A stretch of DNA of 64,000 nucleotides, taken from Zerene cesonia (taxonomy: Eukaryota > Arthropoda > Insecta > Lepidoptera > Pieridae). Both the position numbers and the translations under genes were made by a program. The DNA lies in contig NC_052128.1 of assembly GCF_012273895.1 (NCBI RefSeq), positions 620,001-684,000 of the forward strand. The letters run 5' to 3'. Positions 9,301 through 18,454 of this stretch are shown here, piece after piece. Under the pieces are notes generated by a model. The model saw only the letters and a program-made list of their open reading frames with translations, was not told the origin of the DNA and made no database searches. The stretch's first letter is position 1; each line of letters opens with the position of its first letter.

Positions 9301-11399
9301 ATATTTATGTAATTTTTTCGCCTTCTTTACTTAAGGGATGAATAATTGTTCTTCTAATTGGACGTAAATAAAATGAAAATTCAATAATTGTTATGTTTTT
9401 AAAATCACTATCGTTAAAGGTAAAATTTGCCAAGTTGTTTCCTTATATCTATAATCCGCATATGTATGGTCCATATACTTACATCATGAGCTGTAGCGAA
9501 CCCCGTAGGCCCGTAGCGCACCCCGTAGCATATTAGATCGTAGAACACACACAGGTCGGGCTCATGCCCATCGCAATTGCTACGCACGTTGCCCGGGCAT
9601 GGCTCTGCCTCTAGCGGGCATTCGTCTGCCCCCACTGCGCACTCGTCTGCCCCAACCGGGCACGCGACCGCCGTTACGGGGCACGCTTCTGCCTCCACCG
9701 GGCATATATCTGCCCAGGGCGGACATAATGCGATGTCCAGACACAAGGAAAGGCCGCACGATCATCGCATGCACAGGTTTGCACATGCACTCGTATATGC
9801 ATGCTGACTAATCAATTTACTCATGCATGCTAATTATGTATGTGGAGTCGATTAATATTTTATTGAATTTCGATTGATACTGAGTTATGAAAAATCACAT
9901 CCCCGATACTAGAATTCCATACAAATAGTTGACAATTGATGTGTTGTACACGTACATAGCACAAATGTTAGGCGTGTACGTGTGTGTGTGTGACGTCATC
10001 AACCTGATTTGAGTGAGATTGCGCGTAAGCAGTGTGGGGCGGGCGGAGAGTGTCAAAAACATTGGTATAAATTAATAAATCAATAGAAAAGGGCGGAAAT
10101 TAAATACGTTTATTTAAAATTTTACTCAAACTCCTAGTAATTAAAAATAAAAGTACGACTATATGTATGGTACGGTATGTATGAACTAGGCATTTGTGAT
10201 GTTATGGATTCCTTTTATGTTAGATTTCTTAACCGCATGCATTTTGTTATCATAGATAGCTGCACTAAATGAGCCAATAACTTGATTTTAAATTTTTTCT
10301 AATCATTATGACATTGACATTGCCTTATCGAATGTTGCATCTGATTGTACTAACTTATATGCTATATTTGTTATTCATTTACCTCATCTCACCTTTGACA
10401 TAAAATTTGTATTTATATATAATATCTATATATATAAAATTCTCGTGTCACAGTTTTCGTTGCCATACTCCTCCGAAACGGCTTGACCGATTCCTCTGAA
10501 ATTTGGTAAGCATATTGGGTAGGTCTGAGAATCGGCCAACATCTATTTTTATCCCGATATTCCTACGGGATACGGACTTACGCGGGTGAAACCGCGGGGC
10601 GCAGCTAGTATAACATAAAATTTAACATTATTTTCGTTTCGGAATTTTATTCAGTCGCGGCGCTTATAGCCCGTGAAAAAAGCTTAAAATAATGTTCTCT
10701 TTATGTAGTTTGTATGGAATTTGGGTTGCCGTTTTATGTAAGAAAATCATATACCATGTACCACTACTAGAGACGGAACGGGTCCTCTTATCACGGGGGC
10801 TTGAACCACAATCCGCCGTTACCCTTAATCATGTAAGACCTATAAAATAATGAATTATTATTATTATTTGCAATTGTGTCATGAATGCACACAGCAGGGG
10901 CAGCGCGGAGGGCCCGTGGCAGAGCCAGCACCGCAAGTCGCAGTCGCTGGACGTGACGGCCGCGCGCCGCGAGCGGCACCACTCCCAGCCAGTTAAGGAG
11001 AGGTAAATGGAAAAAAAAGAAGAAAAAATAAAAAAAATAAACTTGCAAAATGTCACTCACTGACACTAACATGTGTCAAATTTCATTTGGGTTTGAAAGT
11101 GAGGCGATGTTCGTTAGACTAATATGTGAAAGCAGCTTTTTATATTTGATACACGGATAGATTATAGCGAGTGGCGCCGCGGTTTGTAGCTAGTTTTTAA
11201 TAATTAATGAATACATTACAGATTCCGCTGTATAGTGCCGTACCCGCCGAACTCTGAATACGAGCTCGAGTTGAAAGTGGACGATATAGTGATGGTGTGC
11301 AAGAAACGCGGCGACGGCTGGTACAAGGGCACATTGCAGCGGACGGGACGAACGGGACTCTTCCCCGCCTCCTTTGTGCAGAGTTACCCGCCCGAATGA
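222..11399 (+). CDS. POSH: POSH (SH3RF-type) E3 ubiquitin ligase and JNK scaffold, 3' part, 15 exons
   Basis: Joined exons: 222-392, 1252-1352, 1746-1860, 2602-2701, 3523-3649, 4019-4094, 4474-5432, 5806-6020, 6378-6514, 6998-7205, 7651-7715, 8175-8359, 9555-9776, 10898-11002, 11222-11399. All junctions are GT-AG and phases match; the sum is 2964 nt, 987 codons plus TGA. The protein starts inside the RING (CPECRVLVEA, residues about 10-19), so the start codon lies upstream of the window. SH3 domains lie at about residues 77-130, 138-195, 599-655 and 930-985, each with an ALYDY-like strand, a central W and a GIFP or GLFP/YV motif. POSH is known as a RING E3 ligase that scaffolds Rac, MLK/TAK1 and JNK signalling and acts in insect immunity; it is cytosolic and endosomal. 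The linkers are low-complexity: Ser/Thr/Asn-rich, Arg-Glu-rich, NAT repeat, GH repeat. The domain order makes the identity secure. Confidence 0.95.
764..977 (+). mobile_element. Non-autonomous Helitron (Lep1-like)
   Basis: Starts with TC in a TCCTACT-rich head, contains the TAATATTATAAATGCGAAAG motif and the AAAACTACTGAACCGATTGC core, and ends in ACGCGGGGCGCAGCTAG. TC...CTAG ends with a GC-rich hairpin near the 3' end are the hallmarks of Helitrons; this family is abundant in Lepidoptera. It lies in a POSH intron. Confidence 0.75.
1252..1352 (+). CDS. POSH: POSH exon b: start of first SH3
   Basis: 33 codons plus 2 nt. It encodes a Gln/Ser-rich lead and then the first SH3 strand (RAMYDYISKEPG). 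The donor GG|GTATGT joins the next exon to make a Gly codon. Confidence 0.92.
1446..1550 (+). mobile_element. Short degenerate Helitron
   Basis: Has the ACTAATTTTATGAATGCGTA head and (GTTT)n stretch of this superfamily and ends in a GC-rich hairpin followed by CTAG. Internally deleted and old. Confidence 0.5.
1746..1860 (+). CDS. POSH: POSH exon c: rest of first SH3
   Basis: Begins after TTGCAG. It encodes the RT/n-Src and distal parts of SH3-1 (DLSFKKGETVLF, then FWYHGECSGRSGIFPISYVQ). It ends at phase 0 before GTATTG. Confidence 0.92.
1966..2130 (-). mobile_element. tRNA-like element within long terminal inverted repeats, copy 1
   Basis: Arms at about 1966-1998 and 2097-2130 are near-perfect inverted repeats (GAAATTTTGAAAGAATAGAA and its complement). 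Between them the minus strand holds a tRNA-Ser-like sequence with box A (TGGCCGAGAGG) and box B (GGTTCGATTCC). The anticodon stem does not fold, so it is not a working tRNA. A second copy is at 8812-8950. Confidence 0.7.
2417..2550 (+). mobile_element. Degenerate Helitron fragment
   Basis: Contains TTTTTACGCAAATACCACTGGACCGATTTTA and a GCCCGGGCGAAC remnant, both resembling the body and end of the Helitron family of the other introns. No intact ends. Confidence 0.3.
2602..2701 (+). CDS. POSH: POSH exon d: start of second SH3
   Basis: 33 codons plus 1 nt, encoding ALCKALYDFRMSAPDEEGCL, the first half of SH3-2. The donor is AAAG|GTATTG. Confidence 0.92.
2793..2976 (+). mobile_element. Non-autonomous Helitron, family B, copy 1
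   Basis: Begins TCTAATATATAAAATTCTCG and ends GGGGCGCAGCTAG. It is almost identical over its length to the copy at 10425-10607. In a POSH intron, sense orientation. Confidence 0.8.
2977..3155 (+). mobile_element. Non-autonomous Helitron, family B, abutting copy
   Basis: The element starts with TC directly after the CTAG of the previous one and repeats the same first 150 bases (TATATAAAATTCTCGTGTCA, then CTCCTCCGAAACGGCTTGAC). Its end differs (GCCGGGTGCAGCTAG), so it is a related but distinct subfamily joined head to tail. Confidence 0.78.
3523..3649 (+). CDS. POSH: POSH exon e: rest of second SH3
   Basis: Follows TTTCAG. It encodes ITVHRRVDENWAEGRLDQRV and then GIFPIAFVEL, completing SH3-2. 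The donor is AACAG|GTATAG, phase 2. Confidence 0.92.
3720..3960 (+). mobile_element. Helitron-like degenerate repeat
   Basis: ATGAATGCGAAAATGTGTTTGTG followed by TTTCTTTCACGTCG matches the head of the interspersed Helitrons. The 3' end is not recognisable. Confidence 0.35.
4019..4094 (+). CDS. POSH: POSH exon f: proline-rich linker
   Basis: A 76-nt exon after TTTCCAG. It encodes a short PVNRPVPPIPDH proline motif and a His-rich end, and closes at phase 0 before GTTAAT. Confidence 0.85.
4474..5432 (+). CDS. POSH: POSH exon g: long disordered linker
   Basis: The largest exon, 319 codons plus 2 nt. It is rich in Gln, Ser, Thr and Asn, with several Ser/Thr clusters and a basic His/Arg end. It is clearly more GC-rich than the flanking introns. 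Linkers of this kind separate the SH3 pairs in POSH and hold partner-binding sites; no specific site is recognised here. The long antisense ORF over this exon is a shadow caused by its base composition. Confidence 0.9.
5806..6020 (+). CDS. POSH: POSH exon h: Arg-Glu tract and start of third SH3
   Basis: The exon opens after TTTATAG. An alternating Arg/Glu tract (about 5860-5935, purine-rich) precedes AAYVALYPYKPQKPDELELK, the first part of SH3-3. It ends GGAG|GTACAA, phase 1. Confidence 0.9.
6036..6254 (+). mobile_element. Degenerate Helitron
   Basis: Body with AAAACCACTGAACCGATCGG and an end GACCATGCGGGCGAAGCTGC...GGCTAC, the eroded form of the usual hairpin plus CTAG. In a POSH intron. Confidence 0.5.
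6378..6514 (+). CDS. POSH: POSH exon i: rest of third SH3
   Basis: Encodes VRERCRDGWYKGWCERLQRA and then GVFPGNYVAPL, completing SH3-3. The donor is AAG|GTTAAT, phase 0. Confidence 0.93.
6553..6757 (-). repeat. 0.3-kb interspersed repeat R1, partial
   Basis: CGGCAATGGAGCTGG followed by GCCTGATGGTAAGCGCTACC is the complement of the 3' part of the repeat seen whole at 17117-17385 and 28914-29240. Only part is present here. Confidence 0.6.
6796..6905 (+). mobile_element. SINE tail, same family as the SINE at 55429-55644
   Basis: CAAGTAGGCACC, GTAAAGAAAATCTATCAGTG, ACAGATGTA and CCCTCAAGGGGCTAG match in order the 3' part of the tRNA-headed SINE lodged in the Gypsy integrase. The tRNA head is missing, as expected of a 5'-truncated copy. 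Confidence 0.6.
6998..7205 (+). CDS. POSH: POSH exon j: Asn-Ala-Thr repeat linker
   Basis: 69 codons plus 1 nt after TTTCCAG. About eight near-tandem Asn-Ala-Thr triplets (9-bp repeat, about 7045-7115) lie between Ser-rich and Pro-rich stretches. The donor is ACG|GTAAAT, phase 1. Confidence 0.88.
7215..7457 (+). mobile_element. Non-autonomous Helitron
   Basis: TC start, ACTATAAATGCAACGGTGTG head, and an end CGAGCAAAGCCGCGGGTAGC then AGCTAG. A POSH intron insertion. Confidence 0.65.
7651..7715 (+). CDS. POSH: POSH exon k: short Pro/Gln linker
   Basis: A 65-nt exon between TTTTTTCCAG and AAG|GTATTT, in phase with both neighbours. It encodes a Pro/Ser/Gln-rich stretch. Confidence 0.85.
8175..8359 (+). 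CDS. POSH: POSH exon l: basic linker
   Basis: 61 codons plus 2 nt, markedly GC-rich against the AT-rich intron. It encodes a Lys-rich segment (SLMKRLAAMKKCKSPPP) and a Tyr/Pro-rich end. The donor is GTGCG|GTCAGT, phase 2. Confidence 0.88.
8360..8811. other. AT-rich intron sequence with GT/G simple repeat
   Basis: A (TG)n run followed by a G9 run at about 8416-8445, then AT-rich DNA. No gene or element seen. Confidence 0.5.
8812..8950 (-). mobile_element. tRNA-like element, copy 2
   Basis: Matches the element at 1966-2130: the left arm TTTTGAAAGAATAGAAAAAA is intact and the right arm eroded. On the minus strand the tRNA-like core has a 6/7-bp acceptor stem, D and T stems and both pol III boxes, but no U at position 33 and a poor anticodon arm. 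Confidence 0.65.
9555..9776 (+). CDS. POSH: POSH exon m: GHxSAxx heptad-repeat exon
   Basis: Inferred exon of 222 nt between CACACACAG and ATGCACAG|GTTTGC. It is symmetric (phase 2 in, phase 2 out), has no stop, and keeps the frame from exon l to exon n. It carries six 21-bp units (9595-9720) that read as GH-S-S/A-A-P-T-type heptads, and ends in His/Arg-rich sequence that runs smoothly into the next exon. Because it is symmetric it could be skipped without loss of frame, so it may be alternative. The reverse strand also stays open, but that frame has no splice or domain support. Confidence 0.7.
9595..9725 (+). repeat. 21-bp tandem repeat, about six units
   Basis: Units begin GGGCAT or GGGCAC and contain CGTCTGCC or TTCTGCC; spacing is 21 bp with no length drift. 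It lies inside inferred POSH exon m and encodes seven-residue GHxSAxx units. The exact 21-bp period, a multiple of three, fits selection for an open frame. Confidence 0.85.
10425..10607 (+). mobile_element. Non-autonomous Helitron, family B, copy 2
   Basis: TCTATATATATAAAATTCTC start and GCGGGGCGCAGCTAG end; almost identical to 2793-2976, so both moved recently. It sits in the intron before exon n. Confidence 0.82.
10898..11002 (+). CDS. POSH: POSH exon n: basic linker before last SH3
   Basis: 105 nt, encoding QHRKSQSLD and ARRERHHSQ, a basic Ser-containing segment typical of the stretch before SH3-4. The acceptor is a NAGNAG (ACAGCAG): using the first AG would start the exon at 10895 and add one Arg codon. 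The donor is GAGAG|GTAAAT, phase 2. Confidence 0.88.
11222..11399 (+). CDS. POSH: POSH exon o: fourth SH3 and stop
   Basis: The terminal exon encodes CIVPYPPNSEYELELKVDD, KKRGDGWYKGTLQRT and GLFPASFVQ, a complete C-terminal SH3, and ends in TGA at 11397-11399. POSH proteins end directly after the fourth SH3, which fits. Confidence 0.95.
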
Positions 11400-14230
11400 C
11401 GTCACTATTGAAGAACTCGCCAGATTTGAGCACAGCCAATCAGCGGTCAGCGTGGCGTTGATGTGATTAGTCAGAGATTTTCGAAAATAGAATGCTGTTG
11501 ACCGATCAGTAGCCGAATATTTTGGATATGCCAATCGACGATCAGCATAGCATTGATGTGATTGGTTGTAGATTGACAACGCATCTGATTGGTTCTTTTA
11601 TTGAAATTTGAAAAGATGAACAGTTCAAAATGTGCTCAAAACTCGCGATGTGCTCTATTGTTCGTGATACGGACATTATTTAGTTGTTTTTGACAGCTAT
11701 TACACTGAAATATTGACAAGAGGGCAGATGGATTTTGTAATACATAATTTTATAGTGATGCATGAATATGTCAATATTAATGGGCCATTGTATTAAATAA
11801 TTTCGCCATCTATGTATGTCTCACGGATTTCAACTTCGTTATAAATTAAATCGTCAAATTAAATATTACTAGATAGAGATTTTTTAAGACGAAAAAACGA
11901 TAAACTAAGCAAAACAACTGATAAAACTGACACAAACAAATACTCAAGACATCACAAATTTTCCCAAACGAATAACAAGTGACGCAATTAACGAATTTTG
12001 ACATTAGCAATAAAAGTTCGCGCCAAAATTGGACATTAAACATGGCGGCTTACGGACAAATGAAAAAAAAATTGTGGATCATTTCGTAGAATTAGAATAG
12101 AGTATTTTATAACTATTGTATAAAACCCTTTTACATTTAGACAAATTGTGAATTTATTATTTAGTTTCGATACGCTTATTATTTTAATTTTATGCTTTTA
12201 TTTACAAAACGACACCAGTTGATGCTGGGTTAATTTAATTATTTTTTGTGGCAAGTTTCGCGACTTAATTATACCACTGCCATATTATTACATCGTTTAT
12301 ACCTATTACTAATTAACAGAAAAACCTTAATTTTTATAAACTCAGTGTTGCCACATGAAAGTTGAAAAGTAGAAACGCATGTTTTTCCTAAAATTTTACA
12401 TTATATTTGAATTTTGAATTAATATTAAAGTAAATTTAACTTGCAACACTGATACCACTTATACTCCCTTTTAGATTGTATTCATTTAGAAAAATATATT
12501 TAAATAAAAATATATTATGGTCAGTTCTACGATAGACTTTTATTTTAGATGAAATTCGTATAGTAATTTTCGTTAGAGAGAATTTTACAGTGTTATTTTA
12601 CATGGTAGTTAGTTTTTAGGGTGTGTTGCCATTTCACAAAAAATACGTGTTGTATATATTTTGAAATAAGGTACTAATTGTTTATGAAATAATTATCACG
12701 TTTTGTTTCATTTACTCTAGGATTAACATATTTGGTAGATTTTAATTAATTTTATGTATTTAAGTCTTGCCATATGAAACCAAGACTTCTTAGGAAAATT
12801 CGCAATTCTGACACAAAAACATTACAATTATACTATTTTCGTGAAATGGTAACACAAAAATATATTTAGCGATAGAAGTTTGTATTGTCTACAGATAATC
12901 TATAGTTTTAAGATAATTATATATGCGAGTGCATGATTTTTGTACCTTGGTTAATGGATGAGTGAAGTCACTATTGTGAAATCTAACTCATCATTACATA
13001 TTATGATTCATTCTTGTTTTTAATTCATAGGGGTTAGTAATTAAAAACATTTTATACAATAATAGTAATATTTTTAGATAAAATATGTAAATAACTAATT
13101 TTTTTATTCGATACTTAGATCTGGTAGTGTCTTCGAGTGCTTTTTAATAAATTTTGTTTTTTTTTTAGCAAGAATAAATGAATTATGATATATATCAAAG
13201 TTATTCAACACGATTTTATGAATAAAATATTAATCTTAATTCATTATTATTTCAAATTAAATAATTACCAAGCCAAGTGATTATGCAATAAGTTATTATC
13301 AATTTTTTTTTATATATTTTGTAATGTTATAAAAATTGATTCTCAATTCGTTTTGGAACAATATAAATAATGTTAATATTCCTTGATTATAAACATGTTA
13401 ATATTCGAAATTCTAACATTTGATAATCATGCAATAAAATTATAAAAAAAAACAAAGATATAAGCTGCATTCTATAATACATTTAACTTTAGGAAATAAA
13501 ATGAATATCAGGAAACATCTAACATTTAACCGTTTTATACAAAAATGTATTTATCAAAAACCATGCACTCATTTTTGTGTAAAAATGCTCAATATTTTTT
13601 TCTATGCTATCTGTATTTAGATGTAATTTGTATATTCTATATACTTAAGGTTATTTTTCACATATTTATTTTTTATTTACTATCTTCTAATATTATACTC
13701 ATGGCAACATTGAAGAACTGATTTTTTATAAGTGTATTTATTCGATTTTCGCGCTTTTTATTGGTAAGATTTTATTTTTAAATTAGGAACATTTGAAATT
13801 TTAATTTTGATTTCCAAACAACGAATTTCACGTATTCCTAAAAGCTTTCCCTTTCCGACTACACGGTAGTTTTTTAGAGAAATCAAATGTAGATAAAATG
13901 ATAATGTTTGTTATGATGACAATTAATAGATTAAATTTTAACCTGTTTGTCTAAATGGAGATTTTTGTCTTGTAAAATTTGATGTTACAGAATGTTTGAA
14001 TTGTAGTTGGAAAATGGTTTTAGTGTTAAGTAATTTTGATTCAGTTTTAATAATCTCTCAGATGGGAGCCATATCGATGAAGTTAGGTGATTTTGAAGAG
14101 AAATAAATGATTTCTTCTTATTTTCTGCCTTTTTTTCTAGCCCTTTCCTTACTACAAATGCAATATATTTGTTTTGTTTTAAAATGTGCCCTTAATCCTT
14201 AAATAAAACTCTTAATATAGTCGTTTATAA
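11400..14230 (+). other. Probable POSH 3' UTR and downstream AT-rich DNA
   Basis: About 2.8 kb without a credible ORF and without any of the repeat families seen elsewhere. Several AATAAA motifs occur, for example near 13433 and 13495 and at 14202-14207, so the true poly(A) site cannot be fixed. A long UTR is an inference from the lack of repeats. Confidence 0.4.
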
Positions 14231-14595
14231 GCTATTTTGAAATTATCTGAGATCTTTCAAAATTACGTGATGCTACCGCAAGGTAACCTTTAGTACCTAG
14301 TATAAAAATTATTTGCAAGGGATTGAACAATAATACGTTGAATTGTAAATAGTCTGGAAAGTTTACAAAGTTTCGAAAGATGCAATCTCTTTGAATAGAT
14401 TATAAACTCATTTAGTTTATACTATTTCGCTCACATTATCGTTAGAAGAACTAATATTACTTTGATATATAAACACTTGAACCATCCAGTTATCCTGATC
14501 TTAATAAAAAGATCTCCCCGTTGAATCGAATCCTGGTCTACCGTTTTAGTAGGGGATACTTACCTCTATTTTATTATTACTATAGAAGTACAAAA

Positions 14596-14895
14596 AGCAG
14601 TGGTGGCTCAGTGGTGAGAACCCCGGACTTCAAAATCGAGAAGTCGAGGTTCGAGACCGGGGTGAGCGTGCAGGAAATAACTTGATTTTTCAATTTATCT
14701 GCACATGTGGATAACATCACCACTGCTTAAAACGGTGAAGGAAAACATCGTGAGGAAACCGGCATGTCCGAGAATCAAAAAAAAAAAAAGTTCGATGGCA
14801 TGCGACATCAGCCAACCCGCATTTGGCCAGCGTGGTGGATTATGGCCTAAACCCTCATAGGAGGCCTGTGTCTCAACAGTGGGCTGATGATGATG
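14596..14895 (+). mobile_element. tRNA-derived SINE with TGATGATGA tail
   Basis: tRNA-like head with box A (TGGCTCAGTGG) and box B (GGTTCGAGACC), a body with GGTGAAGGAAAACATCGTGA and TGGTGGATTATGGCC, and tail GGGCTGATGATGATG. It is flanked by a perfect 14-bp target-site duplication, ATAGAAGTACAAAA, at 14582-14595 and 14896-14909. An internal A13 run is present. Confidence 0.88.
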
Positions 14896-14985
14896 ATAGA
14901 AGTACAAAATACGTCACCCAAATGAGATGAAATTTTAAAAAGATATAAAATTGCATATAGAAGGCACTAATTTTTATTAAATCTA

Positions 14986-15194
14986 GGCCGCGGCTGCAAA
15001 CGGGCGGTTTGCTGAGCGCCTAGGCCCTAGGGATTAGCAAGTAGCTTAGTTAAATGAACGATTGAATTACGTTATATTTTTGTATGCGTGACCGCGTTGC
15101 TACGCGTCGCTCGATAGGTTCTAGGCACATAATACTAAGCACAAGTACTCTAGGGCCTAGACACTAAACAAACCCTCTGTAAGTAGCCACGGCC
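14986..15194. mobile_element. MITE with about 45-bp imperfect inverted ends
   Basis: Ends GGCCGCGGCTGC...CCTAGGCCCTAGGG and CTCTAGGGCCTAG...GTAGCCACGGCC are inverted copies with scattered mismatches. No ORF inside. The target-site duplication is not clear, so the superfamily is open; a Harbinger- or Mutator-type MITE is possible. Confidence 0.6.
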
Positions 15195-15438
15195 TCGAAA
15201 TATTGCCTACTGTATGATTTGGCCGCGGCAGTAGTATTGAGATTTCTCATTTATTAAAATGTTGTAGTGCCTCTTAGATTATGAGATAGCCTATTTGATA
15301 TCCGCACGATCCGCTAATTTTATTTGGTATTTTAAAGTTAGAGACAATTCAATTTTATTGTACTAGCATTACATTTTTTTATGCAATGAGTTTCCATCGT
15401 CTTGATAACTAATAGCGAAATTTCACAAATATTAAAAA

Positions 15439-15643
15439 CTAGCTGCGCCCCGCGGTTTCACCCGCGTGAGTCCGTATCCCGTAGGAATATCGGAATAAAA
15501 ATTGCGTATATGTTATTCCAATTATCCAACTGTCTACGTACCAAATTTCATTGCAATCGCTTCAGTAGTTTTTGCGTGAAAGAGCAACAAACACACACAT
15601 CCTTACAAACTTTCGCATTTATAATATTATTAGTAGGATAGGA
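15439..15643 (-). mobile_element. Non-autonomous Helitron (Lep1-like), reverse
   Basis: Reads on the minus strand from TCCTACTAATAATATTATAA through GCGAAAGTTTGTAAGGATGT to CGCGGGTGAAACCGCGGGGC and AGCTAG. Well preserved. Confidence 0.82.
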
Positions 15644-17116
15644 TTAGCGAACGAGTCTTTGAAACCTTGCTTCAATCATAAAATAAAATTAGCAATCATG
15701 AGGTAATAGAGGACGATTTTACCTACTAAAATAAGAAACTTTCTATTGATGTTTTGAACTTTTACCTCTTACTTTCGAGTCGACCGAAAGTGTAGATTAA
15801 AATCCGAGTCAGAAGATTAGTGTTAATACATTTTAAAATTATCTTTATATAGTACTTATAGCAGTAAACTGAAATTTTTTATTTCAATTTATACCTAGTA
15901 ATCCTTCCCACTTAGTATATAACTTTATATTTTTTTAGGTTTATGCAAACCTATCATTTAAATCAGATAAATAGCTGTTATGATATTAGAAACATTATTT
16001 CGCTTCACACTTAAACTTAATAATAAAATTTAAAATACATATAATACATTAAAAATACAATACTTCTTATATAATTCAATTATGTGAATGAAAACTATTG
16101 AATTTAGAAGTCGGGCAAATTTTGTCTTTTCGGCGTTAATTAATTTGTAGATTATAATCAAAAGTTATTTGAGTATGTTGTTTAATAATAGTTTGCTGTA
16201 TAAAATATTGCCTAGCAGTCAATACGTCCCACTGCTTGTACAGCTCGGTAGTAGAGAAACGATATGGTGCACCAGCCCCGACTTTGAGAATGGAGCGCTG
16301 TGCTGGCTCAATTTCTATCAGGTGAGTCTTTGCACTACCACCCCAAGATCTGATAAAATAGTTTATCAGAGAGCTACATAAATTAAATCAAAGTAAAATA
16401 ATACAAAAATCCTTCCAGTATGGCTATTATTGTAACATAACATAGAATACTTCATTTTACAAATTTTTACGTACCTACATTTTACCTTTTACACACGATT
16501 TAGGCGCATTCGTTTAGTAAACTAGCTATTTATATTAACGATTGAAAATCTAATTGAAAGCTTTGTGTCGCAAACAGATGCTCAAACACAATGGCGTCAT
16601 CGGATAGCCAAAGAATAGGATGGAAGAGAATAGAGAATTCTGGAAATACGAGATAAAAGCTAATAGGGCCGTCAATTCTAAGAAAAATAATATGACATAA
16701 AAGCTGATCTACTTTAACAGAAATATGTTATGTAAAATCTTAACTATCCTGAAAGGTTTTGCAATTCCACTATTAACTAAGGTTTTATTAAGGGTCTTTA
16801 TGTAAAAATTCTAAATAAATTAATTATCTACCTAACATAATCGTGCTTAAAGTATTTTCTGCTTATCTTAACCCATTTGTAGATTTTGCAAATAAAATAT
16901 TAATGAAAATATTTTATTTTCGTTACCTTATCCGATAAATAATATAACAGACGACAACCCTATTTGCCCATATTGTTGTTTCCACAACGGTCAAAATTTT
17001 GTATCGTTCTTTATAACCGTATATTTACGTAATGGTTAGGTTCGTGGATGAAACCGCAGGGTACAATTAGTTGTATGAGTACGGAGAGTTACGGATAATA
17101 CGCATTAATTTTTAAA
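15644..17116. other. Intergenic AT-rich DNA
   Basis: No gene supported. A short open stretch at 16214-16321 ends in a good donor (CAG|GTGAGT) but has no recognised domain and a poor acceptor. Nothing else is seen. Confidence 0.4.
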
Positions 17117-17385
17117 TGTGTGAGTCGAGCACGCATCGGCATGAATTGGACCAGCTCGCACCGGGGAAGTGCCACACTCCCAAAGGAGATCGGTGTGAAA
17201 TTGTAGCATGCTTCTTCCGTTTTCCTCTTTCACGTCCTCAATCCTTTCCCTATCCCTTACCCCTTAAAGCGCGTAGCGCAATGCGCATTCGGAGAGGAAC
17301 TACCATTGCGAATGTTCATGGGCGCTGGTAATCGCATACCATCAGGCGAACCTCCAGCTCAATTGCCCGCTATGACATAAAACAA
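17117..17385 (+). repeat. 0.3-kb interspersed repeat R1, full length
   Basis: From GTGTGAGTCGAGCACGC through GGACCAGCTCGCACCGGGGA to CTATGACATAAAA. The same order of blocks is found at 28914-29240, and partially at 18993-19133 and 6553-6757. Short ORFs inside are not genes. Confidence 0.7.
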
Positions 17386-18132
17386 AAATTATAATCTATT
17401 CCTCAATGCGGTGCAGTATCTCTGACAGTTAATTGTGCAATAATGAAGGTGTATATCAACTATCGGCCAACAATAACAACTGCTTTGATAAGTACCGTGC
17501 ACGGTCACTGCGACCGGTTTCTTGTTATGATAATGCATTCTTTGCACATTCGCACGGCAACACCTGGGAATGTTTTTATAAATAACGCTTGTGAATATAA
17601 ATGAAAATGGGTTTTTATTGTCACGTGTTCAATTTTGCATTGAATTTGGGATATTTCTTCAAATCTTGCGGTGTATTATGCAATAGCGGATAAATGAAGT
17701 AAATAAGTTTACAGCTTTTACTTACTACATGCCTATTATCGTACATATTACAGTATTGTCTACATTATATTGTAAAATGTAAGAGAGAGAATGAACTACA
17801 AGATACTACACAAGTTATATCAACTGAATGTACTATAAAAGGCATGGAATTATAATCATAATAAATATTGTACAATCTCTTTAGTTTCAGCTCGATATCT
17901 AGTTGAGACAGATGCGAGGAACTAATAAGGTCACTCGTATATAATAATTCAAAATGTCTATATTTTTAAGGATAAATAACATTACATGTAGATAAATTGT
18001 ATTATATCCATTTAAATAGTATTTTTTATGATATATAGGAAAGAGAAGTGTAATTCCAATAGTGTCAAACGACTTAAGCCGTCTACAAGAAAAGCAAGCA
18101 TGAGCATTTGTAACACCTGGATGCGAATCCTA

Positions 18133-18345
18133 TATATATTATAAATCGAAAAGTCTGCTTGTTTGTCATCTTTCATTCATGTCGAAAAAAAGCGATACTA
18201 AAGTATGATTTTTGTATGTACAAGTACTAGTATAGTTTTTTTGTATGTTTTGAAGATAGGTAGGACGCTTGAGCCTCTCTCTCGAGTGATCTCAATCTGA
18301 TGGGTATATTCATTAAACGGCGGGCGAAGCCGTGGGCGGAAAACT
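18133..18345 (+). mobile_element. Degenerate Helitron-like repeat
   Basis: TATATTATAAATCGAAAAGT head and an end GGCGGGCGAAGCCGTGGGCG with an eroded CTAG (AACTAAT). Old copy. Confidence 0.45.
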
Positions 18346-18454
18346 AATGTTTTATATTACAAACATGTAAAGCTGTATTTTTAATAGGTAGACAGTGGAA
18401 CTATGGCTATGTATAATTATTAGAATTGTGTTTTTTTTACTGTATTATAATACT

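Noticed and set aside
9414..9786. Antisense Cys/Pro-rich repeat ORFs over the 21-bp repeat
   Set aside because: A tandem repeat with a period divisible by three leaves several frames open. Only the plus frame fits the POSH splice phases.
16214..16321. Possible exon (open frame ending CAG|GTGAGT)
   Set aside because: Weak acceptor, no partner exon, no domain; not enough support.
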